A stretch of 64,000 nucleotides of DNA from Runella limosa DSM 17973 (GCF_000482465.1 NZ_KI519427.1:223801-287800); one strand, 5' to 3'; numbered from the stretch's first letter, positions 26,185 through 35,464 are shown. A program made the numbers and translations. Notes: generated by a model from the sequence alone, not told the origin.

Positions 26185-27702
26185 TTATTTTTTACGTTCT
26201 ATTCTTTTTAATGGTAATAAATTCAATAAGTTTGTACAAATATTGGAAATTATAGGGACTTTTCTAATAAACCAAATACATAGAAAAATGTAGAATAATG
26301 CCGAAATATATAAAAAATTCACCCAGGTTATATGACTATTCTTGTATAAGAAATAACTTCCTATGATACCACCTGTGATTAAAACAGTTGAAAATATGAG
26401 GAAGTAATAAAATGAATCGAAAAATAAATCAATAAATTTAATTTGTTTTTCTTTTTGATAAAAAAATATTAGAAAGACAGAACTTAGGAGTAAGGTTATA
26501 GCCCAAGCAACTAAAATACCATATTCTCCCAAAAAAACTCCTCCAAAGGCACTTAATGCCGTATTAAGGGTAGCTATTAACAAATGTTGGTTTACGTTTT
26601 GCTTTAATTCACCTGTGCTCATATTATTTATGTATGCAGGACTACTTAGTGTATGAAAATACCAGCCAAAAACTAAGCTATACAAACTTGCAATAAAAAA
26701 AAGCTCAATTTCTCCAATCCAAATTAATGAAATATACGGAGCAAAGAATATTATCGAAAAGAAAATGGGACTACTAATATTTATTAAAGTTTTAAACATT
26801 TTAATGTAAAGAACTTTCGTGTCTCCAGTCGATTTGACAGATGTTTCAATTATTTTAGGAATCATTACTTGATTAGCCGATACAATCATGGTACGAACTT
26901 GAGATACCAGTCTATTTGCCATTTCATACAAACCAACAGACTCTAAAGAACCATACTTAGCCAGAAAAAATTTAGTAATAGGGTCATAAAACAATATAGA
27001 AGTAAACCCAATTTGTGATTTGGTGAAATATTTTAACAATGCCCAAAATAATATCGAGTCAAAGGTTAGACTTAATATTATAGGGGTTTTAAGAAGTGTA
27101 ATAAGCGAAATTACCGCACTAGCTAGTAAAAAAGAAGTATAAATTATATAGCTAGTAGCTATTCCATTTAAGCCATTATTTTTTAAAATAAATGCACTTA
27201 TAAATAGTACAAAACTAGAAAGGATATTTAAAATTGAACGAAGATAGTTTGCTTGAAGACCATCCAATGCTAATAAAAAGACATTAGCAATGTTGAGTAG
27301 CCAAAAAGAAATTAACGATGCTGGAAAAATAGAAATGGCAATTTGAGCATCGTTTGATGAATCTATTAAAAGCGTGAAAATCCAATTCACATTAAGATAT
27401 AAAAAAAAACAAATAAGAGAATTGAGAATGATTGTTAACCCAACAGAGATTGTCAATACCCTGCGTATTTTTTCTGTGTTTGCTTTCGTGTAAGCTTCTG
27501 CGACAAACTTTACTACTCCTACTGGGATTCCACCGTTTGCCATAGCAGCAAAGTAAGTAATTGTCCATACAATTGACCATATTCCTAATTGTTTAACTCC
27601 TAGTTCACGAACCCAAATTCCATATAGCAAGAAATAGGTGAGCCCTGAAATGACTACCTGCCCAACCGTTGATAATGCATTAATGAGGAGACGGTTATGC
27701 AT
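26185..27702 (-). CDS. wzx: Wzx-type flippase (copy 1 of 2)
   Basis: A 505-residue MOP-family transporter with about 12-14 helices. It shares LTYFLLYGIWVRELGVKQLG exactly with the 22204-23697 copy, as well as MANxGxPVGxVKFxAEA, PITKFFLAKYGSLESVGLYE and SANQVMIPKIIETS. The basic C-terminal tail (LLPLKRIERKK) is cytoplasmic. It follows the Wzz-type gene after 8 nt. Two homologous flippases in one locus suggest either two different glycan substrates or a recent duplication. Confidence 0.88.
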   Translation of the reverse strand: MHNRLLINALSTVGQVVISGLTYFLLYGIWVRELGVKQLGIWSIVWTITYFAAMANGGIPVGVVKFVAEAYTKANTEKIRRVLTISVGLTIILNSLICFFLYLNVNWIFTLLIDSSNDAQIAISIFPASLISFWLLNIANVFLLALDGLQANYLRSILNILSSFVLFISAFILKNNGLNGIATSYIIYTSFLLASAVISLITLLKTPIILSLTFDSILFWALLKYFTKSQIGFTSILFYDPITKFFLAKYGSLESVGLYEMANRLVSQVRTMIVSANQVMIPKIIETSVKSTGDTKVLYIKMFKTLINISSPIFFSIIFFAPYISLIWIGEIELFFIASLYSLVFGWYFHTLSSPAYINNMSTGELKQNVNQHLLIATLNTALSAFGGVFLGEYGILVAWAITLLLSSVFLIFFYQKEKQIKFIDLFFDSFYYFLIFSTVLITGGIIGSYFLYKNSHITWVNFLYISALFYIFLCIWFIRKVPIISNICTNLLNLLPLKRIERKK

Positions 27703-27710
27703 GGATTAGT

Positions 27711-28784
27711 TTATTTAGTCTTTAACTTAAATGTATTGTTTTTCAATAAACTAATAATAATCCCAATTATGGTGCCAATGATTCCAAATCCTAGAACAAT
27801 TAAACTTCGTTTTGGTTCACTTCTTTTTAGAGGTATAGTAGCAGGCTCCAGAGTTTTAAACACGGGTGTTTCTTCTTCTACTCTTATTTTAGCTTGTTCA
27901 AATTGCTGAGTTAAGTTATTGTATAAATTTTGAGATAATAAGAACTCTGCTTGCAAACGCTGTTCTTCAATTTTTGCAGTTTGAAGTGCTAAAAACCTAT
28001 TGAAGTCTCTAAATTGTGCAAGTTTTGACTCTGCATTTTGGTAGCGACGTTTAGCGTCGGCCACTTGGTTCTCAAAAAATTTAACTTGATTTCGTGCTTT
28101 GTCTGTACGATAACTTGTTACGTAGTTTTTTAGGTATTCGACAGTTCTTTGTGTAATTGTTGCTGCAACTACAGGGTCCGGCATTTTAACATTAATTGAA
28201 ATGACCCCACTCTTCCTATCAAATGAAGCCTGAACCCGTTCTTGTATATTTGTTACTAAATCTTGCTGATTTTTAGTAAGTTCATAAGCTTTACTTGATT
28301 TCTTTGGATCTAAAAGTGTGGTTTGGCTTTTACTTCCCTCATTTATAAGTGTTGAAATAAGAGATTGTTCTTTTAAATACAAAAAATCTTCAAGTTTCAT
28401 GGTTTTTTGATACTCAGAGACATATACAGATTCTTTAAGTATGTACAAAGCAAAAGGAAGGCTTTGCAAGATATTGGGATATAAATCTGGTCGTACCGCA
28501 TCTGTAGTGCTCATTTGGTTTAGGTCGATCCCTGCTAACCCTGCTAAAGCACTTAATCCACCCATTTTTCCTAAAGCACTCGTAGACTGTAACTCAGGCA
28601 TTAATTGAGTTTTTGACTCAAATTCTTTTTGAGCTAAAAGCGCATATATTATTCCAATAATTGTTAAGGATAGACTCCAAGCTGCAATCAATCTCTGGTT
28701 AGTCTTGAAAAAAAACATTATATCGTCGATACCGATTTCGATATCTGTAGATGTTTTAATAGGTTGGCGTTCGTTAGTGTTCAT
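27711..28784 (-). CDS. Wzz-type chain-length / polysaccharide co-polymerase
   Basis: A 357-residue PCP-type protein. A first membrane helix (about residues 33-53) follows a cytoplasmic N-terminus, the long periplasmic part is coiled-coil rich (TDKARNQVKFFENQVADAKR onward), and a second membrane helix lies near the C-terminus (SLIVLGFGIIGTIIGIIISL). It ends in a short basic tail without the tyrosine-kinase domain of Wzc, so export would need a separate kinase or proceed without one. It sits between Wza and the first flippase and should set chain length or bridge export. Confidence 0.85.
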   Translation of the reverse strand: MNTNERQPIKTSTDIEIGIDDIMFFFKTNQRLIAAWSLSLTIIGIIYALLAQKEFESKTQLMPELQSTSALGKMGGLSALAGLAGIDLNQMSTTDAVRPDLYPNILQSLPFALYILKESVYVSEYQKTMKLEDFLYLKEQSLISTLINEGSKSQTTLLDPKKSSKAYELTKNQQDLVTNIQERVQASFDRKSGVISINVKMPDPVVAATITQRTVEYLKNYVTSYRTDKARNQVKFFENQVADAKRRYQNAESKLAQFRDFNRFLALQTAKIEEQRLQAEFLLSQNLYNNLTQQFEQAKIRVEEETPVFKTLEPATIPLKRSEPKRSLIVLGFGIIGTIIGIIISLLKNNTFKLKTK

Positions 28785-28817
28785 TTGTAAAATCAGAAAC
28801 TTTATATATGTACTCTT

Positions 28818-31190
28818 TTAATTACGAAGAATCGTTGCAAGAGCGATAATTAAAGTACTTGTAAATGACAAAATTACTGGTGCGGTAATATCTGAACGTT
28901 TATCATCTGCTGGTTTAAATGGTACGTATATAGTAGCACCAGGCTCAACTTTTGGATATACTTTAAAGAACAAAAACTTACGAGTTCTTTGAGTAAAACC
29001 ATTGGCATAGGTGATAAAAGCCCGACCACGTTGAGCACGTTCGTTATAGCCCCCTGCTTGCGAAAGGTAATCTTGAAAATCATAACCTTTTGTAAAATTA
29101 ATCGAAGAAGGGTTAAGGACCGCTCCTCCAATAGTTACAATTTCAGAGCGTTTTGGAACAATGAGTGTATCTCCGTCTTCGAGCGTAATATTTCCTTCTA
29201 CTGAAGGGTTATTCATAATTTGAGCAATATCTATCCCAATTCGAGCACCTTTGCGTTGAAATAAAGCTCCTGGTAGGTAACCAGTGGCTTTGATTCCTCC
29301 TGTACGTTCAAGGAGATTGGAAATTTTTTCATCGGTATTGACAATGGCATAAGTACCTGGATAATTAACTTCCCCCATCACGTGTACACTTCGTTGCTCT
29401 TCATAGTTAGGTGCTTTTCGGATATAGACAATATCGAAAGGTTGTAGTTTGAATTTGGCGTCTTCAGGAGATAAATTGAGCTTGGGGTCAATATCTAACC
29501 GTATGATTTCAACTTTATAGTCGCGGTCAGAGTTTAATTCTTTTACCCGCCGTGCGATTTCAATACGGGAACCAATAGCCCCCTCAGTAAATCCACCCCC
29601 AATAAGTACTAAATCCGCTACCGTCATGCCTTCTGCGTAGGGTGCATCTCCTTCGCTATTGGCTTCGCCTAAAAGCGTTACAAATGCTTCTTCACGTAGC
29701 TCTTTGATGGTTTTGATGACAATACTATCTTGGCGTTGTAGTGCAATATCAGGAATTTCTCCTTTTAGTATCTTGTTAATGTCAACAGAAACTACCTGTG
29801 GTTCACCATTTTCCTTTTCACGAAAAATAACAGCTCTGTTTCTAAAAGCATTTTCTTTGAGCCCATCCGCTTTTTTCAGTAGTTGGCCAAATGTTTTGGT
29901 TTCTGGAGTAAGAGCATAGTCGCCAGGGCGAAATACGGCTCCTTGAATCTGAACGCGATTTTGATAACGATCGAGAAGTATTTTTCCTACTTCGATTCTA
30001 TCGCCATTTTGAAGTTTAAAATTCTTTAAGTCTGTTTGAGGGATATTTAAAACCTCGATTTCTCGGTCAGTTGGCCTACGGCCTGTAACGTAGGCTTTGT
30101 AGGCCATACTTGTAAATCCACCAGAAAATTGAAGCAATTGCTCAAGTGATTCGTTTTCTTTAATCTCGTAGATGGCAGGACGTTTAATTTCTCCATCCAA
30201 TTCAATTCGATTGGTAAAAAACGGGACTTGAATAATGTCTTGGTCTTGCAACAAAATATTGTCAGCCTGTTCGCCTGTTAACAAGAATTGATAAAGGTCA
30301 ATTGTTCGGACTACTTTGTTGTTTCTTAAAACTCGGATATTGCGATAAGTACCCATGCTATCAGGTCCGCCACATAGATATAAGGCATTGAAAGCGGTCG
30401 CCAAAGAAGAAACAGTGTAGGAGCCAGGCTTTACAACTTCACCGATAATACTCACTCGTATGCTCCGAATATTGCCCAAATTTACAACTGCATACGTGCC
30501 TCCCCCCGAATTTAAACCCGAATAAGCTTGACGTAGGCGAGAGACAAGACGCTCCTTTGCTTCTTCTACTGTTAATCCACTGACATAGACAGGCGCGAGA
30601 TTTAAAACTTTTACGGTACCTTCGGGACTAACTTTTAAACGATAACTGTCAGAGGCGTTGCCAAAAATATCTATGACAAGTTCGTCATCAGGTCCAAGTT
30701 GATAATTCTTGGGAGTAGCAATACGTAAGTTGGGTTCAAATGTAAGGTCAGTGCTTTGAAAAAGTTTACTACCAAAAATTTCAAGCTTTTTGGGCTTAAC
30801 TTTTACCGTATCTTCTTCCTCTTTTTTCTTTTTAAGAATTTCTCGTTTGCTGAGATCTCCCAATTGTTTTCGACCATTAGCTTTGGTAGTTGTGTCTGAA
30901 AGGTCTCGTTTATCAGTTAAGGTTTTTTTGTTCTGAACCTCTGAAATTCGCTGCCGCATTCGTGCAATATCGGACAGCGTATAACCGCGTTCAAGTGCAG
31001 CTTGCTCAATTTGCATTTCAGACAGGCCGCTTGCTTGCGCTTTTTTGTAAAATTCTAAGACTTGGTCGTCTGAGAGTTGATTAACACTGGTCGAAGTCGA
31101 TTTTTGACTTTGAGCAAGAAGGGAAAATCTTGTAAAAGATAGGAAAAGGCATAGAAATGAAATTTTTACAGCCACTTTCGATATATGCAT
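28818..31190 (-). CDS. wza: Wza-type outer-membrane polysaccharide exporter with SLBB repeats
   Basis: A 790-residue exporter. I chose ATG 31190 because it begins a clear signal peptide (KISFLCLFLSFTRFSLLAQ), while an upstream in-frame start at 31238 would precede it with charged residues. A charged coiled region (KKKKEEEDTVKVKPKKLEI) is followed by the Poly_export domain (NYQLGPDDELVIDIFG, near residue 165) and at least five SLBB-like repeats such as VSIIGEVVKPGSYTVSSL, VQIQGAVFRPGDYALTPE, VHVMGEVNYPGTYAIVNT and VTIGGAVLNPSSINFTKG. A C-terminal hydrophobic helix follows. It should form the outer-membrane channel for the locus product. Confidence 0.92.
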   Translation of the reverse strand: MHISKVAVKISFLCLFLSFTRFSLLAQSQKSTSTSVNQLSDDQVLEFYKKAQASGLSEMQIEQAALERGYTLSDIARMRQRISEVQNKKTLTDKRDLSDTTTKANGRKQLGDLSKREILKKKKEEEDTVKVKPKKLEIFGSKLFQSTDLTFEPNLRIATPKNYQLGPDDELVIDIFGNASDSYRLKVSPEGTVKVLNLAPVYVSGLTVEEAKERLVSRLRQAYSGLNSGGGTYAVVNLGNIRSIRVSIIGEVVKPGSYTVSSLATAFNALYLCGGPDSMGTYRNIRVLRNNKVVRTIDLYQFLLTGEQADNILLQDQDIIQVPFFTNRIELDGEIKRPAIYEIKENESLEQLLQFSGGFTSMAYKAYVTGRRPTDREIEVLNIPQTDLKNFKLQNGDRIEVGKILLDRYQNRVQIQGAVFRPGDYALTPETKTFGQLLKKADGLKENAFRNRAVIFREKENGEPQVVSVDINKILKGEIPDIALQRQDSIVIKTIKELREEAFVTLLGEANSEGDAPYAEGMTVADLVLIGGGFTEGAIGSRIEIARRVKELNSDRDYKVEIIRLDIDPKLNLSPEDAKFKLQPFDIVYIRKAPNYEEQRSVHVMGEVNYPGTYAIVNTDEKISNLLERTGGIKATGYLPGALFQRKGARIGIDIAQIMNNPSVEGNITLEDGDTLIVPKRSEIVTIGGAVLNPSSINFTKGYDFQDYLSQAGGYNERAQRGRAFITYANGFTQRTRKFLFFKVYPKVEPGATIYVPFKPADDKRSDITAPVILSFTSTLIIALATILRN

Positions 31191-31242
31191 ACAAATTGTA
31201 GTTTGTTCTTTATTTTGGAAACTTAAGTAAAAATCCAAAGTC

Positions 31243-31274
31243 CAAAATTAGATAAGACTCCCTGTATTGCCAAA
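31243..31274 (-). promoter_or_regulatory. Bacteroidota-type promoter of wza and downstream genes
   Basis: Read on the minus strand: TTTG (31274-31271), a 20-nt spacer, then TAATTTTG (31250-31243). This matches the Bacteroidota primary sigma consensus TTTG / TAnnTTTG. Transcription would begin near 31236, giving a leader of about 45 nt before the wza ATG. It is a likely main promoter of the 20-kb polysaccharide operon. Confidence 0.65.
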
Positions 31275-31378
31275 CTTAGTACTGATTAAATTAGGGAGTA
31301 AGCAATTTTTTGTTGGATTACTAACCCAAAATAAACCAGTTTGCTATCTTAAAAATAGAAAATGTAAAGTGCTATAAG

Positions 31379-32440
31379 TCAAATATTTGAGCCAGAGCCT
31401 AAAGTCTCTTGATAGTATTTGCTGTAATTTATAATAGTGTTGTTGAGGTTAAACTTTGAGTGAAATAATTGAGTTGATGCAATTGATAAGTCATGAGAAT
31501 TTGTAGCGACATATTTTAGAGCACTCGCAATCTCATCTGGATTGTTAGACACCAATATGCCATTGTTGTAAATTAGTTCTTTACAACCACCCACATCACT
31601 TAAAATAAGAGGCAGGCCGCATGACATAGCTTCTAATGCAGACATAGGCATTCCTTCACTATCAGAAATTAAGCAGAAAACTTTATAGTTAGCAAAGTTT
31701 TGAAAACCAGGTATTTCTCCTAAAAAATTTATGTTTTTTAATTGTTTTTGATTTGCTTTTTTTTTTAACTCAGGCAATAAATACCCATTCCCAACTATGT
31801 CGAGGGAATAGTTAGGGAGAAGGCTCATTGCATCTATAAGTAGGTCAACTCGTTTAGGGGGGATAAGCCTGCAGACAGTTACAAAATCCGTTTTTATAAA
31901 AGTTTTATCACTTTTTATCGGGAATATTGAGTTCGGGATTGTCTGTATTTTATTAATTGGGATGTTAATATTCCGAATTGCTTTTAACTTGTCAGTTTCT
32001 GAAATACATAGAATAGAAGCAGATAAGTAAGACAGAATATATTCTACAAAGTTAAAGACTTCTTTAAAGCGCCCTCCATTATATATGGAAGACCATCCAT
32101 GGGAAACGTAAATTACTTTGGTCGCTGTTAAAAAGCCTGCAATTCGACCATATAATCCTCCATTAGCCGAATTTGCAATGACTATGTCAGGTTGTTCCCG
32201 CTTTATAAATTGAATAAGATTAGTTATGTATGTAAAACTAAAGCGTTTCTCTATTCTTTTATCTAAAAAAGAAGAGGTTATATATTGCGAAACTGATTTT
32301 GTAAGCCAACCATCTTGATTAGTAGCTATTATACAATTCCATTCATTTGTTTGATATAGAGCCATTATTTGTTCTGCAACAAATTTTTGAGCTCCGCCAG
32401 TCTCACTTTTTGTTATAATAAACAAAATTTTATTTTTCAT
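31379..32440 (-). CDS. Glycosyltransferase family 4
   Basis: A 353-residue GT4, taking ATG 32440 directly before KNKILFIITKSETGGAQKFVA (an in-frame ATG 18 nt upstream is possible). Donor-domain features are FVTVCRLIPPKRVDLLIDA near residue 190, DIVGNGYLLPEL, and CLISDSEGMPMSALEAMSCGLPLILSDVGG with E-x7-E. It is the promoter-proximal gene of the polysaccharide region, separated from wza by 188 bp containing the wza promoter, so it may be transcribed separately. Confidence 0.9.
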   Translation of the reverse strand: MKNKILFIITKSETGGAQKFVAEQIMALYQTNEWNCIIATNQDGWLTKSVSQYITSSFLDKRIEKRFSFTYITNLIQFIKREQPDIVIANSANGGLYGRIAGFLTATKVIYVSHGWSSIYNGGRFKEVFNFVEYILSYLSASILCISETDKLKAIRNINIPINKIQTIPNSIFPIKSDKTFIKTDFVTVCRLIPPKRVDLLIDAMSLLPNYSLDIVGNGYLLPELKKKANQKQLKNINFLGEIPGFQNFANYKVFCLISDSEGMPMSALEAMSCGLPLILSDVGGCKELIYNNGILVSNNPDEIASALKYVATNSHDLSIASTQLFHSKFNLNNTIINYSKYYQETLGSGSNI

Positions 32441-32493
32441 TTTAAGTGACAAGAGCAAAAATAGATATTTATGATTGGTTCAATTTGTTTGCT

Positions 32494-32547
32494 ATTTAAG
32501 ACAAAAGGCACAGTAATACTAGTATTACTGTGCCTTTTGTCTTAAAT
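32494..32547. terminator. Perfect 54-bp palindrome, likely terminator
   Basis: A flawless inverted repeat with no spacer, each arm 27 bp, centred between 32520 and 32521, running from ATTTAAGACAAAAGG through CTAG to CCTTTTGTCTTAAAT. It begins 10 nt beyond the stop of the adhesin-like gene on the minus strand. The length and perfection are far beyond a normal terminator stem. Confidence 0.75.
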
Positions 32548-32557
32548 TCTTAAAGAA

Positions 32558-34084
32558 TTATTTTTTGAATTGTTTTCTTAATTGCTCATTTTCAATCTTT
32601 AACGCTTTAACTTCTTTATTGAGTTCAATCATATAAAGTGTCAATTCTTCAATTTTCTCCATCAATTTTGCCGAGGTCTTAGAAACGTCTAGGCCGTTAC
32701 TCGCCATTTCATCAGCAGATGGAACGTTTGGTAAGTGATTATTTGCCTTGATAAATGTTTCTACTTCTTCCAAAGGGGCAAGTTTATAATCTGGAGCAAA
32801 AACATAGTCCGCCCAATCAGATGAATTACGAAGAGCTACTTTGAGCTTTTCTGTTAAAATCCCGTCTTGTACATATAAACGATATGCGCCAGCAGAGAAA
32901 GTACTAGGTAATCCAAGACCGCCCGCACCCGCACCAGCAGGTGCGGTATCAAAATCACCAATTGCTAGATAACCAGTAGTTGTAGGAGTAGGTGAGCCAG
33001 GAGCAGCTTTCACATTAAACTTCACCCAAGGATAATTTGTATCAAAGCTACCTTTAATAAGTGGATTTGCGGTTTCGCTATTTGAAATATAAAGCATATT
33101 ACTATTCATTTCAAACTCTCCAGCCCTAAATCCTAAGAATATACTGCGGCTACCTGAAGTACTACTGTAGCCTGCACGTCCTCCAATTGCAACATTCTCA
33201 TTTCCTGACTGGTTCGAAAATAAGGCTTGGCTTCCGAGTCCAATGTTTCTATGACCGCTTGTATTGTTTCTAATTGCTTCAAAACCAAGAGCAGAATTTG
33301 CGTCTCCTGTGATATTTTTATTCAAAGCATAGGTACCATAAGCCATGTTGAAGCTTCCTGTTGTATTGAAATACATTGACTCTTGACCCATTGAAGTATT
33401 AGAGCCGCCAGAAGTATTTTTATATAATGCCAGAGCCCCAATGGCCGTGTTTCCAGATGCAACATTGCTAAAAAGCGCAGTAAAGCCTATAGCAGTATTG
33501 TATGAGCCAGTAACATTTGAATATAAAGAAGCACCGCCGAGGGCAACATTGTATGAGCCAACAGTTGTTGCTTGCATAGCTTGATTACCTTGAGCAAGGT
33601 TATTTACTCCTGTATTCCCATCTAATGGAGTAATAGCAATACCTGCACGATAACCAAACAATGTATTTCCATAACCAAAATCAATTAGACCCGAACGTTC
33701 ATTGTTGACTTTAAATGTTAGTGATGCAGCATTCGTACTTCCAATGAAGTCTGTTCCATCAATGGCGTTTCCTTGTTTGTCCCAAGCGCCCGCGACTGCA
33801 GTTTCTCCTAAACGTGCGCTAGTAGGTAACCAAGTTGTACCATTGTATAAATAGGTACCAATCGCTTTGTCGGTTTGAAATACAATCAAACCTGCTACTG
33901 GATTTGAAATGGCATCACGTTGAGATTGAGTCATACGAGGTAACAAAAGACCTTTTGTGGTTGAACTCAAGTCAAGGATAGCAGATGGGTCTGGACTTTT
34001 TGTACCAATACCCACATTTCCCGATTGCTGGGCTAAAGCTCCCAATGAGCCCATCGCCAATGCTAGAGTAAGCAGTCTTTTCAT
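32558..34084 (-). CDS. Secreted trimeric-head / tail-fibre-like protein
   Basis: A 508-residue exported protein. A signal peptide (KRLLTLALAMGSLGALAQ) is followed by NVGIGTKSPDPSAILDLSST and KGLLLPRMTQSQRDAIxNP, hallmarks of a widespread Bacteroidota surface-protein group. Residues about 160-330 hold repeated units of the form NTAIGxxALxxNxxG (for example YNTAIGFTALFSN, GNTAIGALALYKN, ENVAIGGRAGYSS), resembling the left-handed head repeats of trimeric YadA-like adhesins. The end (PLEEVETFIKANNHLPNVPSADEM, then a coiled coil KIEELTLYMIELNKEVKALK) resembles phage tail-fibre C-termini. It diverges from the T9SS protein at 34351 and shares a 19-bp upstream motif with it. Confidence 0.82.
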   Translation of the reverse strand: MKRLLTLALAMGSLGALAQQSGNVGIGTKSPDPSAILDLSSTTKGLLLPRMTQSQRDAISNPVAGLIVFQTDKAIGTYLYNGTTWLPTSARLGETAVAGAWDKQGNAIDGTDFIGSTNAASLTFKVNNERSGLIDFGYGNTLFGYRAGIAITPLDGNTGVNNLAQGNQAMQATTVGSYNVALGGASLYSNVTGSYNTAIGFTALFSNVASGNTAIGALALYKNTSGGSNTSMGQESMYFNTTGSFNMAYGTYALNKNITGDANSALGFEAIRNNTSGHRNIGLGSQALFSNQSGNENVAIGGRAGYSSTSGSRSIFLGFRAGEFEMNSNMLYISNSETANPLIKGSFDTNYPWVKFNVKAAPGSPTPTTTGYLAIGDFDTAPAGAGAGGLGLPSTFSAGAYRLYVQDGILTEKLKVALRNSSDWADYVFAPDYKLAPLEEVETFIKANNHLPNVPSADEMASNGLDVSKTSAKLMEKIEELTLYMIELNKEVKALKIENEQLRKQFKK

Positions 34085-34167
34085 ATAATGTTTGCAGTTA
34101 ATTGGATAGATTTCTGTTTTTCGAGACGAAAGTTAGAACATTGTGAGCGAATTAAAAAGGTCTTTGC

Positions 34168-34273
34168 CCAAAAATTATCTAACGGTACTTTTTGTGCCCT
34201 ATATAATTGGTAACATTTGATTAAAATCTTAGGATAATTTTCTTTCTGAAAATGACCGTTAGATAATTTTTGG
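34168..34273. promoter_or_regulatory. Divergent promoter region with a 19-bp inverted pair
   Basis: ACCGTTAGATAATTTTTGG occurs at 34255-34273 (plus) and, perfectly, at 34186-34168 (minus). Each copy points at the gene it precedes, 77 bp before the plus ATG and 83 bp before the minus ATG. It includes a TAATTTTTG stretch close to the -7 consensus. The divergent neighbours therefore carry matching upstream elements. Confidence 0.6.
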
Positions 34274-34350
34274 CGAACTCTGTAGGTAACCTCAAAAATC
34301 TAACTTATTTTTGGCTAATTGATGTATCAGTTAAACGCTTGAAACCGATT

Positions 34351-35439
34351 ATGAAAAGATTTTCTATAGCAGTTGCAGGATGCTTGGTGACGTTGGCGGC
34401 ACAGGCACAGATGGTTTCGTCAACAGATGTTACAGTAACATCTGGGGTGATAATGACAGTCAACGAGGAATTAACCAATACGGGTACGTTGCAACTTGAG
34501 GGTGATTTGCACCTTCGTAAAGGGGTAATGAACCAAGGGCAGATGGTTCTTAATGGCCAAGTCGTACTTAATGGAAACGGCACTCAGTCGCTTCAAAGCA
34601 TGACCCCACTTCAAATGAACGCGCTTGTATTAGGTCAAACTGGTAAAGTTCTTTTGAAAAGCCCGCTGCAAGTCAACAATCAGTTGGTACTTGGAGATGG
34701 TGTTTTAGAAAACTCTGAGTCTGCACTGTTGATGTTGGGCTCATCTGCGAAAGTCATTGGAGGCTCAAACAATTCCCATATAAAAGGATATATGGTGAAA
34801 CAAGGTAATGAGGCGTTTCGTTTTCCTGTTGGTGATGGAAGTCGTCTGCAAGCTTTTTCAATTTCAAAACCAGTATCATACGAAGAAATTCAAGTAGGAT
34901 ATGTTCGCCAACGTCCAGAACGTTTATCTACCAAGCTCTCGGCAGAAGTAGAGGAGTTTGGTAGTGATAGTTATTGGTCGGTTAAAAATGCAACCGAAAC
35001 CAGTGTTCAGGTAACTGTACCAGCTGATGATAGCCGTTTGCAGTTGTTGCAGATGAAGAACAATCAGTGGGCTGTGAATCCTAGCACGCTTTCTACAAAT
35101 GCAGTTTCTTCTGAAGCTGTTTTGAAAGGTACAAGCTATTTTACTGTAGGTACTCAGCGGGCAGAATTGGCTGGTAAACCAGAAATTGGCGTTTTTCCAA
35201 ACCCTAGCAATGGTGTGTTTGAAGTAAAATTGAAAGGTTTTGGGGCGGACGAGACAGTTGCCTTGGACATTGTTGATATTACTGGTAAAACCATTGTAAA
35301 ACAAGAAGGTCAAGTGAAAAGTCTGAAAACGAATTATTCATTGGATAAAGATGCCGCAGGTACGGGGAATTATTTCTTGCGTGTTGTAAGACCTGAAAAA
35401 AATCAAGTATTTAACGAAAAAGTTTCTATCAATCGCTAA
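34351..35439 (+). CDS. Secreted protein with T9SS C-terminal sorting domain
   Basis: A 362-residue protein. I chose ATG 34351 because it opens a signal peptide (KRFSIAVAGCLVTLAAQAQ); an in-frame ATG 81 nt upstream would bury it. The body has beta-rich repeats around LVLGQTGKVLLKSPLQVNNQ and KGYMVKQGNEAFRFPVGDG, a segment common in Bacteroidota T9SS cargo. The last 80 residues (GVFPNPSNGVFEVKL ... DIVDITGKTIVKQEG ... GNYFLRVVRPEKN) form a type A T9SS tail. The function is probably at the cell surface; no enzyme motif is seen. Confidence 0.85.
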   Translation: MKRFSIAVAGCLVTLAAQAQMVSSTDVTVTSGVIMTVNEELTNTGTLQLEGDLHLRKGVMNQGQMVLNGQVVLNGNGTQSLQSMTPLQMNALVLGQTGKVLLKSPLQVNNQLVLGDGVLENSESALLMLGSSAKVIGGSNNSHIKGYMVKQGNEAFRFPVGDGSRLQAFSISKPVSYEEIQVGYVRQRPERLSTKLSAEVEEFGSDSYWSVKNATETSVQVTVPADDSRLQLLQMKNNQWAVNPSTLSTNAVSSEAVLKGTSYFTVGTQRAELAGKPEIGVFPNPSNGVFEVKLKGFGADETVALDIVDITGKTIVKQEGQVKSLKTNYSLDKDAAGTGNYFLRVVRPEKNQVFNEKVSINR

Positions 35440-35464
35440 GTACATATTTTTTAAAATTTTGTTG

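Noticed and set aside
28818..32440. Tyrosine-kinase (Wzc) domain or initiating sugar-phosphate transferase in the locus
   Set aside because: I looked for Walker motifs with a Tyr-rich tail and for WcaJ/WecA-like membrane proteins; none is present in the window, so these functions must be encoded elsewhere.
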